Part shown: in pieces, positions 5,719 through 15,148 of the stretch
How positions within the stretch are numbered: position 1 is the first letter of the stretch
Layout of the letters: every line of letters starts with the position of its first letter
From: Microbulbifer guangxiensis
GTDB taxonomy: Bacteria > Pseudomonadota > Gammaproteobacteria > Pseudomonadales > Cellvibrionaceae
Assembly: GCF_021729075.1 (NCBI RefSeq)
Contig: NZ_JAJSAQ010000007.1
Coordinates: 1-64,000 of the forward strand
Length of the DNA stretch: 64,000 bases
Direction: 5' to 3'
The notes under the pieces: model-generated
The model's input: the letters and a program-made list of their open reading frames with translations, nothing else
Told to the model about the DNA's origin: nothing
The model's database searches: none
Position numbers and translations under genes: made by a program

Positions 5719-7971
5719 TCAGAACTCGTAGGAAACGTTCACGCCGAGAGTGCGGGGCTGACCTACATAGTAGAACTGGCCGCGCTCTCCATAGCGCTTC
5801 TCACTACGTACACCGGAGAAGTAATACTCATTGGTGACGTTATCGGCGAACAGCGAGGCGCGCCACTGGTCAAGGCGATAGTCGGCAGACAGGTTCGCCA
5901 CGACGTAGGAGTCCAGGGTCTCGTTGTCGAAGTTGTCACCAAGGCTGTTCAGGCGGGTCTGCACCTCATCCTTGTAGTAGGCGTTACCACGCAGGGTGAG
6001 CTCACCGGTGGGGACATCGATGGCATAGTCGAACGCCACGTTCGCCTGCAGGTTGGGTACACCCGGGAAGCTGTCACCATCGAAACCATCGATCTCGGGC
6101 GCGTCGCCTTTCAGTGCATGATCGTAGTAGGTGATCCAGCCGCTCAGGGTCAGGTTGTCAGACACGGCTGCCTGGGTGGAGAGTTCCAGACCGGTGATCT
6201 CACCCTGGTTGGCGTTGCCGGTGATGTTAATAGCCTGAGCTTCTGACTTGGTTGGTACCTGAAGATCCTTCCAGTCGATCATGAACACGGCACCGTTAAA
6301 GATCACAGCGCCCTGCGCGAGGGTGGTATGCCAGCCCAGCTCGTAGTTGACGGCGGTATCTGATTTAAATGCCTTCTCGCTGTCGAGCAGCTGGGGCCCG
6401 ATATTGGTGCCGCCGCGGCGGAAGCCTTCTGCAACAGTCGCGTAAAGCATTACGTCATCGCTGAAGTTATAGGCCGTATTGAACTTGAATACGGTGTCAT
6501 CGATGTCCCCGGAACCGGCGTCACACTCGGCTTCAACGGTATCGCGTGACCAGTACCACCAGACTGGCAGCAGTGTGCAGTCGTAAGCGAAGGACTCTTC
6601 CTGTTGGAAGTAACGGGCGCCCAGCGTCACCTGCAGCTGATCATTGGCGTGGAAGGTGGCTTCACCGTAAACCGCGCGCTCTTCAAAGGTGCTATCGCTG
6701 TAATGCCAGTATTCCAGCTCGCCGTAACCGGTATCGATACCGGCCCAGTCCTGGTAGCCGGGTGTGTACTCGCGCGCATCCAGCAGTGTCTCGGTTTCCT
6801 CATAGTAGACACCGGCGATCCAGTCGAGCCAGTCCGGGGAGTTGGCGTCGGTGGATAGGAAGCGGGTCTCGTGAACCAGTGACTCTGACTGGTTGTCATC
6901 CACAGTAAAGCCAGAGAACTCCGGGAAGTCACAGTATCCCGGCCAGATGTCAACGCACAGCAGGTCGGTCTGGTCGCGGTTGCCAATGCCTTCGTACTCA
7001 GCCAGCGAGGTGGTGGAGAAGATCTCGATGGCGTCGCTGTTCCAGCCGAATTCCACGTTGAACAGGGTGTCCTTGTTCTCGCGCACTTCTTCATAGCGCA
7101 GCGCGGAGGCGAAGTCCTCACCGGTGAATGCCGGGTTCACAGCCTGGCGACCACCGGCCTTGGAGTCCTGCACGTAGTAGTTACCCTGCGCGAAAAACTC
7201 CTCGGTGGGTTCCCAGCGCAGGGAAACGCGGGCGGAGTTGGTCTCTTCGGTATTGGCATCATCGATGGTGCGCTCGGCATTGCTCACGCCGGGCTCTACC
7301 AGCACGTTCTTGTAGTCCACGAAGCCGGCATCATCGACCCGGGTGCCGGAGAAGCGCAGGGCCAGCGTGTCGGACAGGGGCAGGTTGAAGACGCCGCTCA
7401 CCTCGCTGGAAATACCGTCGCTCTCGCTGTTCTGATAGATCTCGGTGCTGATGGAGCCCTCGGTCAGCTCCGTGGTCGGCTTGTTGAGGATGTAGCGCAA
7501 GGTGCCTGCCATGGCGCCGCGCCCATAAAGGGTGCCCTGGGGGCCGCGCAGGACTTCAACACGCTCGATGTCTACCAGTTTGAAGTCGATCAGCAGGGGA
7601 GTGTCGTTGACGTAGCGGGAAATGATGTCCTTACCGCCCTGGTTTTCGGACGCTTCCAGGCCGCCGACATTCATACCGCGCAGGGTCACAAGACCGGTAC
7701 TGCGGGGGCCAGCGTCGATCATCTGCATACCAGGTATGAACTGCACCATCTTGGTCAGGTCATTGGCGCCAACATTTTCCAGCGCTTCACCGGTGACCGC
7801 TGTGATGTTGTAGGGAATATCCTGAATAGATTCGGAGCGGCGGCTGGCCGTTACAACGACTTCCTCCAGGGCCTGAAACTGCTGCCCGCTTTCCTGGGCC
7901 TGCACAGCCAGCGGAACGGCGTTACTGGCAGCGATCGCCAGGGCGATGAGCTTTTTGTTGTACTTGGTCAT
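5719..7971 (-). CDS. TonB-dependent outer-membrane receptor
   Basis: 750 residues. A signal peptide (MTKYNKKLIALAIAASNAV... to VQAQ) is followed by a TonB box region, EEVVVTASRRSESIQDIPYN, and a plug domain with the typical RGMNVGG and VEVLRGPQGTLYGRGAMAGT. The rest is a beta-barrel ending in an aromatic residue (NVSYEF), as required for outer-membrane insertion. It should import a bulky substrate such as a siderophore, vitamin or glycan using energy from TonB. The ligand cannot be deduced; no siderophore, cobalamin or glycan genes are adjacent. The 1-kb-scale neighbourhood offers only the sulfotransferase downstream. ATG 7971 follows a spaced GGTACC-type leader. Confidence 0.95.
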   Translation of the reverse strand: MTKYNKKLIALAIAASNAVPLAVQAQESGQQFQALEEVVVTASRRSESIQDIPYNITAVTGEALENVGANDLTKMVQFIPGMQMIDAGPRSTGLVTLRGMNVGGLEASENQGGKDIISRYVNDTPLLIDFKLVDIERVEVLRGPQGTLYGRGAMAGTLRYILNKPTTELTEGSISTEIYQNSESDGISSEVSGVFNLPLSDTLALRFSGTRVDDAGFVDYKNVLVEPGVSNAERTIDDANTEETNSARVSLRWEPTEEFFAQGNYYVQDSKAGGRQAVNPAFTGEDFASALRYEEVRENKDTLFNVEFGWNSDAIEIFSTTSLAEYEGIGNRDQTDLLCVDIWPGYCDFPEFSGFTVDDNQSESLVHETRFLSTDANSPDWLDWIAGVYYEETETLLDAREYTPGYQDWAGIDTGYGELEYWHYSDSTFEERAVYGEATFHANDQLQVTLGARYFQQEESFAYDCTLLPVWWYWSRDTVEAECDAGSGDIDDTVFKFNTAYNFSDDVMLYATVAEGFRRGGTNIGPQLLDSEKAFKSDTAVNYELGWHTTLAQGAVIFNGAVFMIDWKDLQVPTKSEAQAINITGNANQGEITGLELSTQAAVSDNLTLSGWITYYDHALKGDAPEIDGFDGDSFPGVPNLQANVAFDYAIDVPTGELTLRGNAYYKDEVQTRLNSLGDNFDNETLDSYVVANLSADYRLDQWRASLFADNVTNEYYFSGVRSEKRYGERGQFYYVGQPRTLGVNVSYEF

Positions 7972-8547
7972 AAGGGTACCTTTGACTTCTCGTTGCTTTC
8001 TTTAATCGTTGTTGTGTTTATGTCCGGAAAGTTGTGTCCGGTTAAGACAGCTCTGTTGCCCGCGGGGTATGGCCGGCACCGGCTGTTTCATGCTGCTGCA
8101 CTGATATTGCATAGCAAAACTTGTGCCACGGGATGCGGCGGCTGGGCGTGAAAGAGCCAAAAAAAGAGAGATAAAACTGAAACACGGAAACCTGCCATAA
8201 GTGGATGAACTACGGAGAGATCAGGCAGGCTGAGATGAAATCGATCGGCCGCCCGCTACCCAACGGTGGTAGCGGAAGTCAATTGTTGAACCATTCACTC
8301 AGGTGGTAATCGCAGCAGCGCCGGCAGAGCGGATCGCCTGTTGCGATGGTGTTGTGGTGCATGCCGGTATTCTTATATGAGTCTTAAACTGGGTTTTACT
8401 GCAATCCAGATCAGCGCGCAACCGAGCGATGCCGCTCCGAAGCTCTGGGGCAAAGATAGGCAAGTTTTTCCGGGAAAAGACAGTTTAGGCAGGTGGCCGG
8501 CCGGGGATAGAAGTCGCCCGGCCGAGAGTGGGGGGATGATGCTCCGC
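7972..8547. other. Gene-free region upstream of the receptor gene and downstream of hemY
   Basis: 576 bp with no convincing gene. It should hold the promoter of the receptor gene. Two direct copies of TGTCCGG, 14 bp apart (8021-8027 and 8035-8041), lie 50-70 bp upstream of the receptor start and could be an operator. A CCTGCC...GGCAGG inverted repeat lies near 8190-8230. The right end carries the hairpin described at 8498-8524. Small open frames here have no family resemblance. Confidence 0.6.
8498..8524 (-). terminator. Hairpin downstream of hemY
   Basis: An eight-base stem, CGGCCGGG / CCCGGCCG, with an 11-base loop sits 24 bp beyond the hemY stop. There is no clear U-run, so termination is plausible but not certain. 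Confidence 0.45.
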
Positions 8548-9789
8548 TCAACCGTAAGCTTCGAGCGCCGGCTTGCCATCCCCGGGCAGCGGTAACTGGG
8601 GCAGGTCTGCCACCGCCTGCATGAGGCCCTCCTTGTACAGTTCCGCTGCGGCCTCTTTTTCCCCCAGTGCATACAGCAGGCGCGCAAGCTCGGCAGAGGT
8701 GGCGGGGTCTGAGCGCAACAGCAGGCTCTTCTCGAAGATCTGCCTGGCCTTGCCCCAGAGTTCGTTGCGCAGGCAAAGGCGCCCGATACAGGTGAGCAGG
8801 TCGCCATTCTCGCCGTATTCCTTCATCCAGCCCTCGGCGACGGTCAGCTGTTCGGTGGCATCGGCACCGGTGAGACAGCCATACAGACGGGCCAGTTCCG
8901 GTCGCCACTCACGGTTCAGTACCCAGCGCAGGTGCTTTTCCGCTTCTTCATCGCGGCCGATTTCATGCAGCAGCTCCCCGTAGAGGCTGCGCAGGGCCAT
9001 GTGACGCTGCCAGCGACCGCTGAGTCCCTGCCAGATTTCACTGAGCTTTTCCGGGTCGCGGCGGCTGGCGGCATCGCGCAGCTGGTGCTGGTAAATTTCC
9101 AGCTCCAGTTGTTCCATCTGGTCGTCGGGCATGTTCGCGTGTTTTTCCAGCTCCGGTAGCAGGTCGCGCAGGTGCTTCCAGTCGCCGAGCCGGTAGTAGG
9201 CTTCTTTCAGCAGCTGCAGCACGGCCGGATGTTTGGGTTCCACCTGCTTGGCCCGCTCGAGGGAAGCAATGCATTGCTCGTAGTGCTTGTCGAGCAGCTG
9301 CATGCGCGCCTGGCTGAGGGCGACTGCCAGGCGGGTGTCGTCACCGCTGGCCTCGGCCTTGGCCAGCAGTTCATTGGCCTCGTCCCGGTAGCCGAGTTCA
9401 TAGGCGCTGCGCGCGGCGGCAAGGTAGTTGATCAGCGGTGCGTCAGAGCGCGGGGCACTTTTGAGCAGCTGGCGCCGGGCGCGGGCCCAGTTGCCCTCCA
9501 TAAATTCCACCAGCCCGTTGGTCAGGCGGCGGCGGGCGACGCGGGTGCGACCGAAGCGGATACGGCTGACACTGCCCTCGACTCCACGCAGCAGGCTGCG
9601 CAGCAGCCAGAAGGCGAGAAAAATCAACAGCAGGGCCAGTGCAAGCGCACCGACGGCGACCCACAGGTTCATCTCGATGCGCTTGCCGCCGACAGCCAGC
9701 AGCAGGTAACCGGGATAGCTGCGGATCATTTCCGCGAGAAAGGCCCCGAACAAGAGGAAGGCGAGGCCCGAAAACAGGAAGCGTTTCAT
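8548..9789 (-). CDS. hemY: HemY, inner-membrane TPR protein of the heme operon
   Basis: 413 residues. Two N-terminal membrane segments (about 4-22 and about 42-66) are followed by a long helical, TPR-type region (about 80-410). This is the proteobacterial HemY of the hemCDXY operon, not the oxygen-dependent protoporphyrinogen oxidase that shares the name. HemY is thought to organise or regulate heme-synthesis enzymes at the membrane. It overlaps hemX by four bases (ATGA), indicating coupled translation, and is the last gene of the hem operon. Confidence 0.92.
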   Translation of the reverse strand: MKRFLFSGLAFLLFGAFLAEMIRSYPGYLLLAVGGKRIEMNLWVAVGALALALLLIFLAFWLLRSLLRGVEGSVSRIRFGRTRVARRRLTNGLVEFMEGNWARARRQLLKSAPRSDAPLINYLAAARSAYELGYRDEANELLAKAEASGDDTRLAVALSQARMQLLDKHYEQCIASLERAKQVEPKHPAVLQLLKEAYYRLGDWKHLRDLLPELEKHANMPDDQMEQLELEIYQHQLRDAASRRDPEKLSEIWQGLSGRWQRHMALRSLYGELLHEIGRDEEAEKHLRWVLNREWRPELARLYGCLTGADATEQLTVAEGWMKEYGENGDLLTCIGRLCLRNELWGKARQIFEKSLLLRSDPATSAELARLLYALGEKEAAAELYKEGLMQAVADLPQLPLPGDGKPALEAYG

Positions 9790-11171
9790 GGTGTCTCCCC
9801 CTCGCGCTCGACCGGCTCCACGCTCTCTGTCTTGTGCAGCTGCTCGATGTAGTTGTGCAGGGCACTCTGGGAGGCGGCGAGGCTCGGGAGTTCTACCTCG
9901 ATATCGAGTTGGGAAAGTTTCTGCAGCTCGCCTGCCAGCACCTCACGCTGATGGCTGGGAATGCCGTAATCGAGCAGCAGCTTTCTGGCCCGCAGCAGGG
10001 AATCGCGGAACACCGTGCCGTTTTCCCGCAGCAGCGCCAGCTCGGCCTGTTCCATATTCAGGCGCAGGCTCTGGCGGAAGCGGGCCTCACTCTGGGGCGA
10101 CAGCAGTACCGGGTCGATATCGCCGTCGCGTATGCGCACCGACTCCTGCATGAATCGCAGGAAATTGTCCCAGCTGCGCTCGACCGGGCCCTGTTCGCCA
10201 CTGGCCTCACCGGCAACCAGTTCCGAGGTGTCCCGGGTCGCCAGGTCGAACTCCGGCTGGATGTCAGTGCGCAGCAACTGCTCCTCCAGGGCCCGCAGGC
10301 GCAGGAAAATTCCCTCGCGGTCGATATTGTCCACCAGTTTGAGGGCAGTGAGATCCCGGGCCAGTTGCTGGCGCACGGCATAGAGGTCCGGGAGGTCAAC
10401 ACGGCGCAGGATGGTGTCCACCTCTTCGAGCAGGCCCAGTGCGGCACGACTGTCCCGCTCGAGCAGCAATCGCTGGTTGGCGAGGCGCAGCAGGTAGTCG
10501 GCCTCTGCCAGTTGCCAGTCCTGGCGGCTGACATTGCCCAGTTCACTGAGTCTGCCGGCCTGGGCATTCAGGGCCCGTTGCATGCGTGCCAATTGCTGCT
10601 GCAGCTCGGCGATCACCTGATCCTGGCGCTCCACTTCCTGGGCAAGCGCAGCGGCTGCCTGCTCTACTCGCTCCTGGCGGGCATTGCCTGTCGGGGTGGA
10701 CGGTTGCGTGGTGGTTAACGGTTCCCGGGTGCCGGGAGCAGCGGGCGCGGGGTCCGGGGGTGGGGTAGTGGGCGCTGCGGTGTCGCCTCGCTCCGCTGGC
10801 GTGACAGTGGGCGCTTGCTCCGGCGCAGCGGACGCCTGGCTGCCCGTTCCATTCGCTGCCTGGTCGTTGCGGTCGGGCTGGTCGCCGCCGGGCAGGCGTG
10901 CACGCAACTCCGCGAACCCCTGCTGTACCTGTGGCACGTTGTACCAGGCCCAGGCGCCGCCCCCGCCGAGGATCAGCACGGTGAGCAGCAGCCACAGCCA
11001 GCCGAGCCCCCCTTTTTTGGGCGGTGCGCTCTTCTTTGCTGACGGCTTGCTGCCCCGATCCTGCTTGGCCTTGGCAAAATTGCTCTTGGGTTCGGCCTTT
11101 TCCGTCACTGTTGGCACATCCTTGCCGGAAGCCGGATTGGTTTCGGGTTTGGCGGATTTTTTATCAGTCAT
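9786..11171 (-). CDS. hemX: HemX, putative heme-synthesis membrane protein
   Basis: 461 residues. A charged, lysine-rich cytoplasmic start (1-53) leads to one membrane segment (GLGWLWLLLTVLILGGGGAW), then a proline/threonine-rich linker (about 95-160) and a coiled-coil domain (about 165-460). Family members are annotated as uroporphyrinogen-III C-methyltransferase, but this form lacks the methyltransferase fold; that label derives from old E. coli work. The position between hemD and hemY is the usual one. A 114-bp gap from hemD leaves room for regulation. Confidence 0.9.
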   Translation of the reverse strand: MTDKKSAKPETNPASGKDVPTVTEKAEPKSNFAKAKQDRGSKPSAKKSAPPKKGGLGWLWLLLTVLILGGGGAWAWYNVPQVQQGFAELRARLPGGDQPDRNDQAANGTGSQASAAPEQAPTVTPAERGDTAAPTTPPPDPAPAAPGTREPLTTTQPSTPTGNARQERVEQAAAALAQEVERQDQVIAELQQQLARMQRALNAQAGRLSELGNVSRQDWQLAEADYLLRLANQRLLLERDSRAALGLLEEVDTILRRVDLPDLYAVRQQLARDLTALKLVDNIDREGIFLRLRALEEQLLRTDIQPEFDLATRDTSELVAGEASGEQGPVERSWDNFLRFMQESVRIRDGDIDPVLLSPQSEARFRQSLRLNMEQAELALLRENGTVFRDSLLRARKLLLDYGIPSHQREVLAGELQKLSQLDIEVELPSLAASQSALHNYIEQLHKTESVEPVEREGETP

Positions 11172-11285
11172 GGCGGCCGCAAAGAGGTGGAAAATGTCGT
11201 CAAATTATAGCGACTTGCGACACACCATAGTCAAAGGGTGGCGTGCAATTAAAAAAATGTACTGAATCGGGGCGGGGGAAACGGC

Positions 11286-12062
11286 TCACTGGCCCCGCAG
11301 GGTACGGCTGAGAGCTTCCAGCATGGCATCGTCACCGGCATTGGTGGCTGCGATAGTGCGGTCGAAACCCAGTTCTGCGCCCATGGCCGCCACCCGCCCA
11401 CTGGGGCAGACCAGCAGGGCGTGGCGAAGGTCGGTGCGGCCGGTAGTTTCGATACAGCGGGCCAGGTTCTGCAGTGTCTCGCCGCTGTGCACGGCGATGG
11501 CATCGGGCTGCTCCTGATAGCCGGCCAGCATGGCCGCAGCTTCGGCGGGCAGCTTGCGGTGATAAAGCTCGCAGTAGTCGACCCGGGCGCCCCGATTGCG
11601 CAGCGTCTCGCCGATCAATGGCCGGCCGCCGCGTCCGCGGAATATCAGCACCTTCTCGTCGCGGGGTTTGCGCAGCGCCGGCAACGCCAGCAGGGCTTCC
11701 GAGTCCATGCTGTCTCCGGCGCTCTGGCAGTGGACACCTGCCTGCGCCAGTGCCGCTGCGGTTGCCGCGCCGATGGCATAGTAACGGGGGCCCACCGGCA
11801 GCTGTGGCCAGTAGCTGTCGAGCCACTCAAAGCCGTAGTGCACCGCGTTGCGGGAGACGAAGATGGCGTGATCCGTCTGGTCGAAATCCAGCACCCGCTG
11901 TTTGATGGCCAGGCAGCCCTCCGCGTCGCTGACCGGTTCGATGGCCAGCATGGGGATGCAGTCTGAGTCCGCTCCAGCCTCCTGCAGTCGGCGGCACCAG
12001 CCGGCGGCCTGTGCGGTCGGCCGGATGACGAGGATGCGCCGGCCCAGCAGGGGCTGCCCCAT
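11286..12062 (-). CDS. hemD: Uroporphyrinogen-III synthase
   Basis: 258 residues. HemD closes and inverts ring D of hydroxymethylbilane to give uroporphyrinogen III, the branch point for heme, siroheme and cobalamin. The two-lobed fold is seen in RILVIRPTAQAAGWCRRLQE at the N-terminus and the second lobe with AVHSGETLQNLARC and VCPSGRVAAMGAELGF. The sequence family is poorly conserved, so the operon context (five bases after hemC) adds much of the certainty. Confidence 0.93.
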   Translation of the reverse strand: MGQPLLGRRILVIRPTAQAAGWCRRLQEAGADSDCIPMLAIEPVSDAEGCLAIKQRVLDFDQTDHAIFVSRNAVHYGFEWLDSYWPQLPVGPRYYAIGAATAAALAQAGVHCQSAGDSMDSEALLALPALRKPRDEKVLIFRGRGGRPLIGETLRNRGARVDYCELYHRKLPAEAAAMLAGYQEQPDAIAVHSGETLQNLARCIETTGRTDLRHALLVCPSGRVAAMGAELGFDRTIAATNAGDDAMLEALSRTLRGQ

Positions 12063-12067
12063 GGCGA

Positions 12068-12985
12068 TCAGACCGCCTGGAGGATCTTGTCAGCACCGTT
12101 GGCGAGCAGCTCTTCGGCCACGGCGATGCCCATCGCCTCGCCATCGGTGACCGGCCCACGGCGTTCGGCGCGCACCATCTGGTCGCCGTCCGGACTGCCA
12201 ACCAGGCCCCGTAACCAGAGTTCGTCGCCCTCCAGTACGGCAAAGCCGCCAATCGGTACCTGGCAGCTGCCATTGAGCCGGCGCACGAGGGCGCGTTCGG
12301 CCACCAGCCGGGCACTGGTGTCGGCATGGTGCAGCGGGCGCAGGAGAGCTTCCAGCTCGGGATCCTGGCGGCACTCGATACCGACGGCGCCCTGGCCACC
12401 GGCGGGCAGCAGGATCTCGGGGGCGAGGAAATCACGGATGCGGTCGTGCATTTCCAGCCGCAACAGGCCGGCGGCCGCGAGAATAATGGCGTCAAAGTCT
12501 CCGGCATCCAGTTTGGCGAGCCGGGTATTCACATTGCCGCGCAGGAATTTCACCTGCAGGTCCGGGCGACGCGCCAGCAGCTGGCACTGGCGCCGAAGGC
12601 TTGAAGTGCCAACCACGGCACCCTTTGGCAGCGCGTCGATACCGGCGAAGTGATTGCTCACAAAGGCGTCGCGGGGATCTTCGCGCTCGCAGATCACCGG
12701 CAAGTGCAGCCCCTCGGGAAATTCCATCGGCACATCCTTCATGGAGTGCACGGCGATGTCGGCACGCCCGTCCAGCATGGCCTTTTCCAGCTCCTTCACG
12801 AACAGCCCCTTGCCGCCGACCTTGGCCAGCGGGATATCGAGCAGCTGGTCGCCGCGACTCGTCAGGGGAAGGAGCTCCACGGTGAGATCGGGATGGTGCC
12901 TCTCCAGTTCGGCGCGGACAAACTCGGCCTGCCAGAGTGCCAGGGCGCTCTCACGGGTGGCGATACGGATTCGGGAGATGGACAT
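12068..12985 (-). CDS. hemC: Porphobilinogen deaminase (hydroxymethylbilane synthase)
   Basis: 305 residues, typical length. It polymerises four porphobilinogens into hydroxymethylbilane. [20 protein letters not shown] opens the protein, [12 protein letters not shown] and [15 protein letters not shown] form the active-site region, and the cysteine in GAVGIEC is the attachment site of the dipyrromethane cofactor. It is the first of the four hem genes, all on the minus strand, and is separated from ruvX by 75 bp. Confidence 0.97.
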   Translation of the reverse strand: MSISRIRIATRESALALWQAEFVRAELERHHPDLTVELLPLTSRGDQLLDIPLAKVGGKGLFVKELEKAMLDGRADIAVHSMKDVPMEFPEGLHLPVICEREDPRDAFVSNHFAGIDALPKGAVVGTSSLRRQCQLLARRPDLQVKFLRGNVNTRLAKLDAGDFDAIILAAAGLLRLEMHDRIRDFLAPEILLPAGGQGAVGIECRQDPELEALLRPLHHADTSARLVAERALVRRLNGSCQVPIGGFAVLEGDELWLRGLVGSPDGDQMVRAERRGPVTDGEAMGIAVAEELLANGADKILQAV

Positions 12986-13060
12986 GCTCGGCTATCGTTC
13001 GCTTGAGAAATGGCCGGCAATTCTAGCAGAGACAAAGGCACGTTGTGCCCGGTCGGAGAA

Positions 13061-13483
13061 TCAGCTGCCGTGTGCCCGCAGCCAGTCTTCGAGGATGATG
13101 CGCGCGGCGATGGAGTCCACCGGGTCCCGGGCGTAGTTGCCCCGGTGCCCGCGTTCGAAGGCCTCTTCCTTGGCGGCGCGGGTGCTGAGCCGCTCGTCAG
13201 CGAATTCCACCGGCAGCCCGGTGCGGCCATGCAGGCGGTTGCCAAATTTGCGCGCCCGCTGGCTGAGTTCGCTTTCGCTGCCATCCATGTTCAGAGGCAG
13301 GCCGACCAGCAGCAACTTGGGCTGCCACTCGTCGATCAGGCGCTGCACCTGGTTCCAGTCCGGCTGTCCCTCCTTTGCCGGCAGCGGTGGCAGCTCGCGG
13401 GCGCTGGCGGTCAGGGTCTGGCCGTAAGCAGTGCCGATGGAGCGGGTGCCGAAGTCGAAGGCGAGGGCGGTGAGGGGTTTCAT
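13061..13483 (-). CDS. ruvX: RuvX/YqgF family nuclease (pre-16S rRNA processing)
   Basis: 140 residues, an RNase H-like fold. The first acidic motif is ALAFDFGTRSIGTAYG, the middle strand LLLVGLPLNMDGSES, and the last acidic region AARIILEDWL. YqgF is implicated in maturing the 5' end of 16S rRNA and was named for similarity to Holliday-junction resolvases. It follows algH, as in Pseudomonas. Confidence 0.94.
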   Translation of the reverse strand: MKPLTALAFDFGTRSIGTAYGQTLTASARELPPLPAKEGQPDWNQVQRLIDEWQPKLLLVGLPLNMDGSESELSQRARKFGNRLHGRTGLPVEFADERLSTRAAKEEAFERGHRGNYARDPVDSIAARIILEDWLRAHGS

Positions 13484-13555
13484 AGTGACTGCTGCGATGT
13501 TTATGGCGTGGGTGGCTGCACCGTCGGGTGTCGGACTGCCGGTGCGCCTGGCCGG

Positions 13556-14140
13556 TCAGGCGTGCCCGGCCTGGGAGCCGATGCCGCTGAGGTCGATGCC
13601 ATGGCGGGCGGCGGCCGCCTGCCAGCGTTTCTCCGTGGGGGTGGCAAACAGGATCTCCGGCTCTGCCGGCAGGGTCAGCCAGGCATTCTCCAGCAGCTCC
13701 TGTTCCAGCTGCCCGCCTTCCCAGCCGGCATAACCCAGGGCCACGAGCACGTCGTCGGGGCCGCGCCCGGCGGCGAGGGATTCAAGGATATCCTTGGAAG
13801 CCGTCAGGCTGATGTCCTCGTTGACCTCGACGGTGGAGTCAAAGCGCATGCCGGTGCCATGCAGCACAAAGCCCTGCTCCGGGGACAGCGGGCCGCCCAG
13901 CAGCACCGGTTCCTCGCCGCGCTGGCTGTGGTCGTCGAGGGACAGCTGGCGGAAGACCTCGTGCCACTGCACTTTGCTGGGCACATTGACCACGATCGCC
14001 ATGGCGCCTTCGGGGCTGTGCTCACAGACGAAGGCAATGGTCTGCTTGAAGCGCGAGTCTTCCATGCCGGGCATGGCAAGCAGGAACTGGCCGCGCAGGC
14101 TGTTGTGGGTGAGGTCGCTGTCGATATTGTGGTGGTGCAT
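13556..14140 (-). CDS. algH: YqgE/AlgH family protein
   Basis: 194 residues with the family signature: LRGQFLLAMPGMEDSRFKQT near the start, then VCEHSPEGAMAIVVN and LLGGPLSPEQGFVLH. The exact biochemical function is not established; in Pseudomonas the gene was linked to alginate regulation. It sits between the TonB-like gene and ruvX, a conserved order. Confidence 0.95.
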   Translation of the reverse strand: MHHHNIDSDLTHNSLRGQFLLAMPGMEDSRFKQTIAFVCEHSPEGAMAIVVNVPSKVQWHEVFRQLSLDDHSQRGEEPVLLGGPLSPEQGFVLHGTGMRFDSTVEVNEDISLTASKDILESLAAGRGPDDVLVALGYAGWEGGQLEQELLENAWLTLPAEPEILFATPTEKRWQAAAARHGIDLSGIGSQAGHA

Positions 14141-14174
14141 AGATTCAGTCTAGTGCGGACCGGGACAGTGGTGC

Positions 14175-15083
14175 TCAACCGCGCGGCTTGCCAGCGCCCG
14201 CGGCGGTGGAAAAGCCGGTCATCTCAAAGCGCCAGGTGCGGATAATTTCCAGGCGATCGGCCTCTTTGCGGATCTCGGCCGGGAATGGCGCAAACGGGGC
14301 CGACAGGCGCACGATCTGCTGGGCGGCGTCGTCCAGGATCGTTTCGCCGGAGGACTCGAGGATGCGGACTTCCTCCACGGCGCCGCTGGGCAGAAGGCGC
14401 ACCATCATGCGCAGGCTGCCGGTGATCTGCCGCTGCAGCGCCTCCTCGGGGAAGTTGTCATTGCCGACGGCCTCGACCCGCTGGCGCCATGCGTGCAGGT
14501 ATTCGGCATCCTCGGAGGCGCGGGTGGCCACGGAAGTGAGCCGTCGCACGCGCGGGCGCTGGGCGATGGTCTGGCGGATCTTGTCCAGCCGCGCCTGCAG
14601 GCTGGCGATCTCCGGGTTGGAGAGTGGCAGGTCGTTGGGCGCATTGCCCTGTTGCTCCTCCGACGGTTGGTCCTCGGCGGGGAGTTCCGGGGCCTGTTGG
14701 GGGCTCTCGCCGATGGTGGTGACCAGCTGGCGACGCTGTTCCGCCGGGCGTGAGGCGCGCTGTTGGGGTAGTGGGTTGACCTCGCGGACAGCAGTGTCGG
14801 CCATCTCAGCGCGCCGGTTGCTCGAAAGCTCGCGCGGATCCTCCGCCGTGCCGCTGGCTTCCTGGTTGTGCTGGGCCAGGTAGTCGGCATCCTTCGGAGC
14901 GGCGACGGTGTGGTGCTGGGCCAGGGTAACCTCCAGTGTGGGCGGTGCCTGACGGCCCTCTGGCGCACTGAATGCCACGCCGAATATCACCAGCGCGTGG
15001 AACGCACCGGCGAGAAAAAGCGCAAACACGAAGCGATCGTGCTGGGCAGCCTGAAGCTGGTTCGGTTTGGCGGTGGAAGTCAT
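14175..15083 (-). CDS. TonB-family energy-transducing protein
   Basis: 302 residues. One N-terminal membrane anchor (about 18-38: FVFALFLAGAFHALVIFGVA) is followed by a long polar, proline/glutamine-rich periplasmic spacer. The C-terminal TonB-type domain (about 205-290) contains GSLRMMVRLLPSGAVEEVRI and LDDAAQQIVRLSAPFAPFPA. TonB proteins link the ExbB/ExbD proton motor to outer-membrane receptors; neither exb gene is here. Its place between gshB and algH matches tonB3 of P. aeruginosa, which is connected with twitching motility and pilus function. Confidence 0.9.
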   Translation of the reverse strand: MTSTAKPNQLQAAQHDRFVFALFLAGAFHALVIFGVAFSAPEGRQAPPTLEVTLAQHHTVAAPKDADYLAQHNQEASGTAEDPRELSSNRRAEMADTAVREVNPLPQQRASRPAEQRRQLVTTIGESPQQAPELPAEDQPSEEQQGNAPNDLPLSNPEIASLQARLDKIRQTIAQRPRVRRLTSVATRASEDAEYLHAWRQRVEAVGNDNFPEEALQRQITGSLRMMVRLLPSGAVEEVRILESSGETILDDAAQQIVRLSAPFAPFPAEIRKEADRLEIIRTWRFEMTGFSTAAGAGKPRG

Positions 15084-15148
15084 TATTGGTGTTTTGATTA
15101 CTGCTCGGGTTACCGCGATCGGCCCTACTGGCCAGTCAGCATACGAGT

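Noticed and set aside
5281-6246. Plus-strand open frame opposite the sulfotransferase and receptor genes
   Set aside because: It spans two genes on the other strand and a terminator, and has no domain.
8341-8595. Small plus-strand open frame overlapping the hemY end
   Set aside because: It overlaps the hemY 3' end and its hairpin, has no ribosome-binding site and no family resemblance.
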